NCBI GenBank assembly: GCA_027017025.1
Contig: JALURH010000062.1
Location: 1-5,392, forward strand
DNA from: Thermofilaceae archaeon
GTDB lineage: Archaea > Thermoproteota > Thermoprotei > Thermofilales > Thermofilaceae
Reading direction: 5' to 3'
Length of the DNA: 5,392 nt
The notes under the pieces are model-generated. The model saw only the letters and a list, made by a program, of their open reading frames with translations. It did no database searches and was not told the DNA's origin. A program made the translations under genes and the position numbers. Below, in pieces: positions 1-5,376 of this stretch (position 1 is the first letter of the stretch; the number at the start of each line of letters is the position of its first letter).

Positions 1-335
1 CTATCCTCTAAGAGCTTAATATAGTCTCTAAGTTCCTCGAGAACAGAGTATATCCTAGTTAGGGTTTCGGTCAACTCCTCAATACTATTTGCATAATGCT
101 CTAACTCCTTAGCTGTCTCAGTTAATGTTTCCTCATCGGGGGGTTCAGGTACGTCGATTGTGGAAAAGAGGTTATGGACTAGGTTGCGCAAATACTTGTC
201 GTCCGCGAATCTAGCTAACATATTGTTTTTAAGCTCCTCCAGTTTTTTCCTCACAGCTCTCGCTTTAATAGAGCTTTTAGTAATAATCTCCAATATATTC
301 TCTCCAGGTTTCTCGTCGTATACTGCCTTCTCCAT
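1..335 (-). CDS. Coiled-coil protein, 3' end beyond the left edge
   Basis: This minus-strand frame is open from an ATG at 335-333 to the left edge: 111 codons with no stop, so the C-terminus lies outside the window. The frame is closed just upstream by an in-frame TAG at 344-342, which makes the ATG the only reasonable start. Residues 15-60 are predicted helical and charged. A Pro/acidic linker (VPEPPDEE, 62-69) follows. Then comes a very regular heptad series with Leu or Ile at 71, 78, 85, 92, 99 and 106 and a second register at 81, 88, 95, 102 and 109: a clear coiled coil, so probably an oligomerising or scaffold protein. No catalytic motif, signal peptide or membrane segment is seen. It starts 39 bases after the JAMM gene on the same strand and has no clear ribosome binding site or TATA box of its own, so co-transcription is likely. 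I do not recognise the family; an ESCRT-III-like helical protein was considered but not supported by any motif. Confidence 0.82.
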   Translation of the reverse strand, partial: MEKAVYDEKPGENILEIITKSSIKARAVRKKLEELKNNMLARFADDKYLRNLVHNLFSTIDVPEPPDEETLTETAKELEHYANSIEELTETLTRIYSVLEELRDYIKLLED

Positions 336-374
336 ATCTATCTACTATAAACTTGTCTTAGCTAAGAAATAGAC

Positions 375-848
375 CTAATATTTACAATAAATCCTAGTTT
401 CAACCTTAGCTAACCCGTGTCCCTGCTCGTCCAGCTTCCAGGCAGAGTACTTTAGAAAGTTATCCGGCTTGTACGAAACTATAAACCATATTTCTCCAGG
501 GCACTCAATCATCCTTTCTTGGTCACTGATGGATGGAATAGGCTCTCCAAAACTATGGCTATGATATATACCTATGTATTCATACCCATCTCTCCTATAG
601 TTAAGTATCTTTTCCATCCACTCTACTTCATTAAACCAGAATCTGTGCGAAGAACCTAGAATATTCCTTAACCTAGCATTCTTCTCCACATAAGCTACTT
701 CCCCCAGTATATATCCAACAAGTATGCCAACCGCCTCTACAGGATACTCATCGCGGATATGGCTCTTTATATCGTCTAGTACAGACTTTTTCATCCTGAG
801 TTTTTCAATGATTTTAGGTAAACCGAACACGCTATGTGAAAACTCCAT
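375..848 (-). CDS. JAMM/MPN+ zinc metalloprotease (isopeptidase-like)
   Basis: The translation (157 aa from the ATG at 848) carries a complete JAMM signature: Glu38 in EAVGILVG, then His96-Ser-His98, seven residues, Ser106, two residues, Asp109. In this family two His and the Asp bind zinc and the Glu activates water. Archaeal members such as HvJAMM1 and AfJAMM cleave isopeptide bonds, for example removing ubiquitin-like SAMP/Urm1 modifiers, so a cytoplasmic deconjugase or cysteine-desulfuring role is the inference. The length fits a stand-alone MPN domain. The residue after HSH is Ser rather than the common Pro. Start choice: an upstream TTG at 902 lies before the TATA element and is unlikely; the TATA at 881-890 predicts transcription from about 858, ten bases before the ATG at 848. 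A shorter start at the ATG at 794 would match usual family N-termini better and remains possible. It is divergent from the DHH gene and probably co-transcribed with the downstream coiled-coil gene. Confidence 0.9.
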   Translation of the reverse strand: MEFSHSVFGLPKIIEKLRMKKSVLDDIKSHIRDEYPVEAVGILVGYILGEVAYVEKNARLRNILGSSHRFWFNEVEWMEKILNYRRDGYEYIGIYHSHSFGEPIPSISDQERMIECPGEIWFIVSYKPDNFLKYSAWKLDEQGHGLAKVETRIYCKY

Positions 849-880
849 ATCATTCTCTAAGAGTATTATGTGATGCAATA

Positions 881-890
881 TTTTAAAAAT
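881..890. promoter_or_regulatory. TATA element serving both divergent genes
   Basis: TTTTAAAAAT is A/T-only and nearly symmetric, within AATATTTTAAAAATTA. Read leftward, a start site about 26 bases downstream falls near 858, just before the JAMM ATG at 848. Read rightward, it falls near 911, which leaves a 23-base leader carrying a ribosome binding site before the DHH start at 934. No second TATA candidate is evident in the 85-base gap. Transcription start positions are inferred from usual archaeal spacing, not observed. Confidence 0.55.
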
Positions 891-933
891 TAGTTTAGTC
901 AATATTCTCTATGCCTCACTGGGTGAGACTAGA

Positions 934-1881
934 ATGATTATATCCCTACTACGGCTAACGTCAATACTCTATGCAAAGATCCTAGGTAGGCCCATCGCCC
1001 TATGCGATATGAGTGATGTTGATGGCATAACTAGTGCTTCACTATTTAAGATACGTTACCCCAGGGGTATAGTTATATTAGCTTTACCACCTGAAGTAAG
1101 AAGGAGTCTAGTGATAAAAAGTACCTTCTGGACCTTTGTTGCAGATCTACCGTGTCCCGGTAAGGTATATATTAGGGCTGACCACCATGCAACTAATACC
1201 CCCTGCGCTGAGAAAGAATTCTATGATCCCAAGGCTCCAGCATCAGCGTTACTAGCTTTGAAAGCTTTAGGATTAGAAGGGCATAAGATTGCCGAGAATC
1301 TTGTAGAATTAGCTGTTGAGACAGATACAGCTAATATACGCAGCAGGGAAGCCAGCATGCTAGATGCTGCTGTGAAAGGTACTGGATATCTAGGAAAACT
1401 ATATTTAGCTAGTAGACTAGCCGAGATAGGTATCGAGGCATTAAAGGAGAATAGAGTAAGAGCATGGATTAAAAGGTATGAGAGTATAAAGAGGAGGACA
1501 GAAGATATAGCAAATATTATTAAGCCTCTAAGAGAGACCGTTGTTATATTTAGAAAAGATATAGGTCTCTCCTATAGGTATCTATCTATTCTCCTTGAGA
1601 GAAAAGGTGCTGAGTTCACCTTTATAATCGTGCCTAGAAAATTCTTTAAGCTAAGGATATATGCTGGGGCAAAAAATGATTCGCGTTATGATGCATCAAC
1701 TATAGCCTCCTTGCTGGGAGGAGGAGGGCATAAATATGCGGCTGGTGCCACATTAGCAACTCCATTCAGGAAAAAAGCTTTAAACCAGGTCATAGATATT
1801 CTCAAGAACTTTTTAGAAAAAAGAGAACTGGAAGCCTATATAGTACAAGGTGAAAAGAATATAGAGAGGAAGTACCTATAG
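934..1881 (+). CDS. DHH/DHHA1 family phosphoesterase (RecJ/NrnA-like)
   Basis: This 315-residue protein has the ordered metal-binding motifs of DHH phosphoesterases: motif I around D28-V-D30-G31 (with D25 before it), motif II D71 in FVADLP, motif III D83-H84-H85 (DHH itself), and motif IV D131 in ETDTA. The C-terminal DHHA1 substrate-binding domain is marked by GGGGHKYAAGA at 262-272. The family uses two metal ions, usually manganese, to hydrolyse phosphodiesters in short oligonucleotides, single-stranded DNA or RNA, or cyclic dinucleotides. The length matches stand-alone NrnA/GdpP-core or archaeal RecJ-like proteins, and no extra domain is present. Substrate cannot be decided from sequence. 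Start: ATG at 934 is preceded by GGTGAG at 922-927, a good match to the 16S 3' end at a spacing of 6 bases. The stop codon overlaps the stop of the convergent aldolase gene. Confidence 0.93.
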   Translation: MIISLLRLTSILYAKILGRPIALCDMSDVDGITSASLFKIRYPRGIVILALPPEVRRSLVIKSTFWTFVADLPCPGKVYIRADHHATNTPCAEKEFYDPKAPASALLALKALGLEGHKIAENLVELAVETDTANIRSREASMLDAAVKGTGYLGKLYLASRLAEIGIEALKENRVRAWIKRYESIKRRTEDIANIIKPLRETVVIFRKDIGLSYRYLSILLERKGAEFTFIIVPRKFFKLRIYAGAKNDSRYDASTIASLLGGGGHKYAAGATLATPFRKKALNQVIDILKNFLEKRELEAYIVQGEKNIERKYL

Positions 1882-2640
1882 TCTAAGTTGAAAGTATTTT
1901 TTAGCATCTTCTAGTGCTCTAAGAGCTCCTCGCATAAGGAATCTATAGTCACTCCCTAAAGCTATTAACTGGAAACCATTGTCTAATGCAAATCTTAATG
2001 CTTCAGTATCAAGACAGTACATTCCGCCTGGAACTCCTAGTTCCCTCCCAGCTTTAGCGACCTTTCTTATGGCATCTTTCACCTTTGGCTCTTTCCACGA
2101 TCTATACCCCAGCGAGAAGGATAGATCATTTGGACCTATAAAGAAGGCAGTGACGCCATCTGTAGATAATACCTCTTCTATATTTTCCACAGCTCTCTTT
2201 GTTTCAATCTGCACTACTACAATTACTTCTTTTGCCTTCTCAAAGTATTTTTCTCCCTCTAGACCAAATCTAGCTGCCCTTCGGGGTCCTACCCCCCTTA
2301 TACCTCTCGGAGGATAATGAGCCGATTTTACCGCTAACTCTGCCTTTTCTCTGCTATCAACTAGAGGCACCATAACCCCAGCAGCTCCAGTATCTAAAAC
2401 TCTTTTAACATATACTGGATTATTATCTGGAACCCTTACAAGCGGAGTAACCTCACCCTTTACTGCACTCAGTAATATTTCAAGTTGAAAAATATCTATC
2501 GGTGCATGTTCTAAATCGATTAAAAGCCAGTCAAATCCCGCTAGAGATAACATCTCTGTTATATCTGTGTGCGGTATAGTTACCCATGATCCTAGAGCTA
2601 CTTCACCCCTCCTAAGGATAGACAATAATTTCCCAAACAT
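1876..2640 (-). CDS. HpcH/HpaI-type class II 2-keto-3-deoxy acid aldolase
   Basis: The 254-residue product aligns by motif with HpcH/HpaI, GarL and RhmA: GSWVTIP near the N-terminus, DLEH with catalytic His45 (42-45), Arg69 in LVRVPDN that binds the keto acid, GAAGVMVP (85-92), YPPRGIRG (109-116), Glu146 in QIET and Asp172 in GPNDLS as metal ligands. Length and spacing are very close to the E. coli enzymes (His45, Arg70, Glu149, Asp175). The family performs metal-dependent reversible aldol cleavage of 4-hydroxy-2-keto acids to pyruvate plus an aldehyde. The physiological substrate here is unknown: no sugar-acid or aromatic degradation genes are adjacent. Start: ATG at 2640 has GAGGG (2649-2653) eight bases upstream, and a TATA element at 2689-2696 about 50 bases upstream. 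It is convergent with the DHH gene, overlapping by six bases. Confidence 0.95.
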   Translation of the reverse strand: MFGKLLSILRRGEVALGSWVTIPHTDITEMLSLAGFDWLLIDLEHAPIDIFQLEILLSAVKGEVTPLVRVPDNNPVYVKRVLDTGAAGVMVPLVDSREKAELAVKSAHYPPRGIRGVGPRRAARFGLEGEKYFEKAKEVIVVVQIETKRAVENIEEVLSTDGVTAFFIGPNDLSFSLGYRSWKEPKVKDAIRKVAKAGRELGVPGGMYCLDTEALRFALDNGFQLIALGSDYRFLMRGALRALEDAKKYFQLRL

Positions 2641-2688
2641 CCATAAATCCCTCTTTTACGAAGTTATGTACAGTTTCGTTAGAAAAAT

Positions 2689-2696
2689 CTTTTAAG
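2689..2696. promoter_or_regulatory. TATA element between the aldolase gene and the RNA locus
   Basis: The element reads CTTTTAAG on the plus strand and CTTAAAAG on the minus strand, both good archaeal TATA sequences. Leftward, the usual 26-base spacing puts a start near 2666, giving the aldolase a leader of about 26 bases that includes its GAGGG ribosome binding site. Rightward, it puts a start near 2718-2722, exactly where the G+C-rich RNA candidate begins; the purine/A-rich GAAAAAT just before it could act as the BRE. Use in both directions is inference. Confidence 0.55.
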
Positions 2697-2720
2697 CCCT
2701 AATTGTTTGGTTTTTGTTTG

Positions 2721-2917
2721 GATAAAGGGTGTTGAATCTGCTTCGTGGACCCCCAAGAGGGAGACTGAGCCCGATGAACACCAAGCGGCTGGTAGACCAG
2801 AGTCTATTAACGACTATAAAAGTCTACCAACCGTGAACCCCCAGCCGTGATGAACCACTCCGTATCGAAAAACACAAAACATACGGAGTGGGGGAACGGT
2901 AAATAGCTACCTCCTAA
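2721..2917 (+). ncRNA. Structured RNA candidate, family not recognised
   Basis: No good coding frame covers this stretch, yet 2727-2899 is about 53% G+C by hand count, against about 30% in the 86 bases before it and a quarter in the 41 after. G+C enrichment in an A+T-rich hyperthermophile is a classic sign of folded RNA. Visible structure: domain 1 closed by GGTGTT (2728-2733) with AACACC (2777-2782); domain 2, a hairpin pairing GGTAGAC (2791-2797) with GTCTACC (2822-2828), extended outward by GCGG (2785-2788) with CCGT (2831-2834, one G-U pair) and inward by AGTC (2801-2804) with GACT (2812-2815); domain 3, a perfect 11-bp stem, 2855-2865 with 2881-2891, with a 15-base A-rich loop and a kink-turn-like internal loop beneath. 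A TATA element lies about 26 bases upstream and a T-run follows. It is not a tRNA, 5S, SRP or RNase P RNA by any signature I can see. It may be an independent small RNA or a leader of the P-loop gene that begins at 2941. Ends are approximate. Confidence 0.65.
2845..2899 (+). other. Probable kink-turn hairpin within the RNA candidate
   Basis: Below the 11-bp stem, CCGT (2845-2848) can pair with ACGG (2896-2899). Between them lie a three-base bulge GAT (2849-2851) and tandem G-A/A-G opposites (2852-2853 against 2894-2895), with A2854 facing two G residues. This is the kink-turn plan: C-stem, three-base bulge ending in U, sheared G-A pairs, then the second stem. The bulged strand spells a perfect box C (GTGATGA, 2847-2853). 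Kink-turns of this kind bind archaeal L7Ae. Pairing is read by eye. A competing pairing of CCCCC (2838-2842) with GGGGG (2890-2894) is possible. Confidence 0.5.
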
Positions 2918-2923
2918 TTTTTT
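2918..2923 (+). terminator. T-run after the RNA candidate
   Basis: Six consecutive T residues follow about 20 bases after the last stem of the RNA, inside an A/T-rich tract. Archaeal RNA polymerase commonly stops at such oligo-T tracts without needing a hairpin. The same tract could instead be part of a TATA-like element for the gene starting at 2941, so the role is not settled. Confidence 0.4.
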
Positions 2924-2940
2924 AATTATTAGTGGTATAC

Positions 2941-3855
2941 ATGGCTTTTGAGGTTCTAATTGTTGGACTAGTTCCTGAAAAACCGGGCAAAACTATGGCA
3001 GCTATTGGTATAGCTGCTGGACTGAAGAAAGTGGGTTTTAATATAGTAGCTTGTAAACCACTCTCTATAGAAAACTGGTATTTAAATTACTCAGCTACTA
3101 TTGAGGGAATAAATGTAGGTAAACCTGTGTCTATGGATGTAATTAGGTTTATTGAGGCGCTAGACATAGAGGAACCATATGAACTATTGAACCCAGTTAG
3201 TAATGTCACAGCACCCCTTAATCCTGAAGCATTTCTTGAAGCTAGGTCGCCTACCTCATTTTTTACATATAGGTATGATATTTTCCGGCAAATATTCCTC
3301 TCACGGATATCCTTACCTCTCCGCGAAAATAAAATATACAATATGGGATTACTAAATACCTCTGTATTAAACAGAAATTTTGTATATGTACCGAGAGAAA
3401 TTTTATATGGCTTGACTAAGCGTTTAGACAACTTGGAAAAAATACCAAGTATTCAAGCCTTCTCAAACACGATCTCATTGAATGCTGCTAAATCCATTGA
3501 AGCATCCATACATGTTCTTAGCAAAAAATACTCTATAGTTATTATAGAGGGGTACAGCGATGATGCATGGCCTCTCCACCCCAACGCAAGCATAGATATT
3601 GTTGTAGCCGTATCTCCTGGAAAACTGTTGCTATACGATGCGAAAAAGTATAGGTTAGCTATATCGCTACGAAGCCACTTAATACCAAAGCCTAAGAGCA
3701 TATCACTCAGCGATATTTTTTCATTACTAAATCCTATGCATGTCATAAATTTCCCACCAATTCCCCCCAATGCCTTACCAGAAAATATAGCGGAGAAAAT
3801 GGATGAAATACTAGGCTTACTCACAAGAAAAATTGAGGAAAAAACTCTTAGTTAA
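2941..3855 (+). CDS. P-loop NTPase, BioD/CobQ-like (SIMIBI class), role unknown
   Basis: The 304-residue product begins with a beta strand leading into a P-loop ending in GKT (16-18; GLVPEKPGKT), then a helix and VACKPLS (36-42), as in dethiobiotin synthetase and CobQ/CobB-type enzymes (FKP motif). A second hallmark is the hydrophobic strand ending in IIEG (201-204), followed by YSDD, matching the VEGAGG strand of that group, then IDIVVAVSPGKLL resembling the next core strand. The family couples ATP to carboxylation, amidation or protein handling. It lacks the rest of the BioD signature, and no biotin or cobalamin genes are near, so no reaction is assigned. The P-loop is atypical: the Gly before GKT has six residues between rather than four or five. 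Start: GTG at 2932 is in frame, but ATG at 2941 puts the usual short N-terminus before the first strand and has AGTGGT (2931-2936) just upstream. It shares TTAA at its stop with the convergent protease gene. Confidence 0.85.
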   Translation: MAFEVLIVGLVPEKPGKTMAAIGIAAGLKKVGFNIVACKPLSIENWYLNYSATIEGINVGKPVSMDVIRFIEALDIEEPYELLNPVSNVTAPLNPEAFLEARSPTSFFTYRYDIFRQIFLSRISLPLRENKIYNMGLLNTSVLNRNFVYVPREILYGLTKRLDNLEKIPSIQAFSNTISLNAAKSIEASIHVLSKKYSIVIIEGYSDDAWPLHPNASIDIVVAVSPGKLLLYDAKKYRLAISLRSHLIPKPKSISLSDIFSLLNPMHVINFPPIPPNALPENIAEKMDEILGLLTRKIEEKTLS

Positions 3856-4712
3856 CCTCTCTTCTCCGCCATAGGTTTCTGTGGAGGAATAACAGGGTAA
3901 GGTATATACTCAATTCCCGGCCTATTAATCGATGCTTGTGGATACAGATCCATTAATATATATACCTCAGGTGGTATCTCCGTCTTTACAGGTAAACCAA
4001 GTTCTCTAGCTTCCTCCACCGTTATTGGATAGTCATGCGTCCATCTTCCCTCAGTTAGCTTCTTAGCTAACTCTCGTGCCTTCTCATCTGGCATTTTATC
4101 CCCTAACAACTTAACAATAAATTCTTGAATCTCAGATAATGCTTTCTCAGCTATATCAGCCATGATAACTAATTTATCTCCAGCATCTCTTCCTTTCTGC
4201 TGTACAGCTCTAATTAAGCTAGGAGCTGGAACATGTACACCAGGCTCTATCGCTAGCTGCGGATCAAGAGGTCCTAGAACAGCATTAGGATCCATCCATA
4301 TCTCATCCGCTGCTAATGCTATCAAAGTACCTCCACTCATAGCATAGTGGGGTATAATAACTATTTTCTTTCCTGGATGTCTTTTTAAGGCCATAGCTAT
4401 CTGACTAGCCGCTAGTACTAATCCTCCAGGCGTATGAAGGATAAGAGCAATGGGTTTATCTGGTGGAGTACTCCTTACAGCTCTTATTACCGCTTCTGAA
4501 TCATCTATATCTATAAAGCGGTAGAAGGGGATGCCAAAGAAACCTACTTTCTCTTGTCTATGGATTAACGTTATAAATCTCATTCCATACTTTTTCTCCA
4601 TCTTTGCTAGTAGACCTAGTCTAGCACTTCTTAGCCTCCAATAATTCATTGATGGAGAGAAGACTATCAAAAGAAGTAGTAACCAGAAAAGTAAACCCAT
4701 AATATCAATCAT
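3852..4712 (-). CDS. Membrane-anchored ClpP/SppA-like serine protease (SDH family)
   Basis: The 286-residue protein has one N-terminal hydrophobic segment (about 4-19, GLLFWLLLLLIVFS) and then a ClpP/crotonase-fold domain resembling the SDH (serine dehydrogenase proteinase) branch near SppA. Visible motifs are LILHTPGG (90-97), which forms the oxyanion region, and AMSGGT with the likely nucleophile Ser126, followed by ALAADEIWMDPNAVLGPLDPQ (132-152), highly typical of this family. A later block, GRWTHDYPITVEEARELGLPV, matches the conserved end of the domain. The general-base residue cannot be fixed by eye. The likely role is membrane-associated proteolysis, such as signal-peptide or membrane-protein quality control. 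Start: ATG at 4712 has GGTGA (4717-4721) four bases upstream; ATG at 4700 is an alternative that would trim four residues. A TATA element lies at 4745-4752. The C-terminus is Pro-rich (IPYPVIPPQKP). Confidence 0.93.
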   Translation of the reverse strand: MIDIMGLLFWLLLLLIVFSPSMNYWRLRSARLGLLAKMEKKYGMRFITLIHRQEKVGFFGIPFYRFIDIDDSEAVIRAVRSTPPDKPIALILHTPGGLVLAASQIAMALKRHPGKKIVIIPHYAMSGGTLIALAADEIWMDPNAVLGPLDPQLAIEPGVHVPAPSLIRAVQQKGRDAGDKLVIMADIAEKALSEIQEFIVKLLGDKMPDEKARELAKKLTEGRWTHDYPITVEEARELGLPVKTEIPPEVYILMDLYPQASINRPGIEYIPYPVIPPQKPMAEKRG

Positions 4713-4744
4713 ACCTTCACCACACTCTTTGTATTTTTAATCAA

Positions 4745-4752
4745 AAATATAA
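4745..4752 (-). promoter_or_regulatory. TATA element of the protease gene
   Basis: On the minus strand this reads TTATATTT, inside CTTATATTTTTGA. A start about 26 bases downstream falls near 4722, leaving a leader of about ten bases that contains the GGTGA ribosome binding site at 4717-4721. The five-T run next to it (4743-4747) could also stop transcripts of the upstream gene. This suggests the protease is transcribed on its own rather than only from the gene at 4786-5376. Confidence 0.5.
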
Positions 4753-4785
4753 GATCTTCTTCTAAGTCCTCTTTAAAACTTTTTC

Positions 4786-5376
4786 TCATATTTTCATAGA
4801 ATACCTTAAGATATTTTCTACTTCTTCAAGGCTCTCAATTAATAGTATGTTAAGTGTATTTTCTAGCTCCCTTAATATATGCAGAAATCTTTTCTCATTG
4901 TTTATAGCGTTTAAGTAAGCCTTTATATTTATATATGGTAGTATTCTTTCTTCTCCCGGTACTACTCTATAATTAGGTATTTCCTCAATCAGCCTTAGAG
5001 CCTTCTTAAACTCGTTTTTTCTGATATGTTCTCTAGCGTCTTGAATATATTTGATATCGTTGACTAAATTCAGTTGTGGTACATATTCTGTAATAAATTC
5101 TCCATGTGTTTCATTATATTTACCTTCGTATAAAGGTTTTATTAATTTTCTACGAATATCTCTGGCTATCCCTTCATCTTTAGGGCTTATTTTTTCTATT
5201 TTCTCAAGAAATTTTTTTACATACTCTTTATCCGAGACCGGTTTTAGTTTATTATAAATATATCTCGTTAGTGCATTATAGTTAAAGAAACCAGTACCTT
5301 TCTCTAATAATATAGATAATACCTCCTTAATGACACTATATGCTTTTTCCACTGCTACCCAATTAACATGGCCCAC
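4786..5376 (-). CDS. Uncharacterised helical charged protein, start uncertain
   Basis: This frame encodes at least 196 residues rich in Lys, Glu, Ile and Leu, with no membrane segment, signal peptide or metal motif. Residues 8-65 (EKAYSVIKEVLSILLEKG, then NYNALTRYIYNKL and a helix KEYVKKFLEKIEK) could be a winged-helix-like or other helical bundle domain. Residues about 112-130 (ARE..RKNEFKKALRLIEEIP) look like one TPR-type helical hairpin. These are resemblances, not assignments; I do not recognise the family. The start at 5376 is GTG without a good ribosome binding site. The frame stays open from there to the right edge (at least five more codons), so the true start may lie outside the window. 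It ends 73 bases before the protease gene on the same strand. Confidence 0.75.
   Translation of the reverse strand: MGHVNWVAVEKAYSVIKEVLSILLEKGTGFFNYNALTRYIYNKLKPVSDKEYVKKFLEKIEKISPKDEGIARDIRRKLIKPLYEGKYNETHGEFITEYVPQLNLVNDIKYIQDAREHIRKNEFKKALRLIEEIPNYRVVPGEERILPYINIKAYLNAINNEKRFLHILRELENTLNILLIESLEEVENILRYSMKI

Noticed and set aside
160..372. Plus-strand open frame of 70 codons with a hydrophobic stretch
   Set aside because: It is antisense to the coiled-coil gene, whose heptad pattern and clean open frame show the real coding strand; the hydrophobic run is the complement of Glu/Lys-rich codons.
849..902. Longer JAMM protein starting at a TTG at 902
   Set aside because: The added 18 residues would be encoded across the TATA element at 881-890, and TTG with no ribosome binding site is a weak start; the ATG at 848 fits the promoter spacing.
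1979..2317. Plus-strand open frame inside the aldolase gene
   Set aside because: It is antisense to a gene with all catalytic motifs of the HpcH family and has no recognisable features of its own.
2760..2782. TPP riboswitch-like CTGAG next to CCC
   Set aside because: The rest of the conserved thi-box core is absent and the downstream gene is not a thiamine gene.
2847..2871. Hammerhead ribozyme-like TGATGA followed by CGAAA
   Set aside because: The bases between the two core strings do not form stem II; they belong to the 5' arm of a long hairpin closed further downstream.
2728..2899. Canonical box C/D guide sRNA
   Set aside because: A good box C is present at 2847-2853, but no CTGA follows it, the CTGA at 2765 is 80 bases upstream, and the overall length is about three times that of an archaeal C/D sRNA.
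3087..3824. Two minus-strand open frames opposite the P-loop gene
   Set aside because: Both are antisense shadows; the plus-strand frame carries the P-loop and EG-strand motifs and runs the full length.
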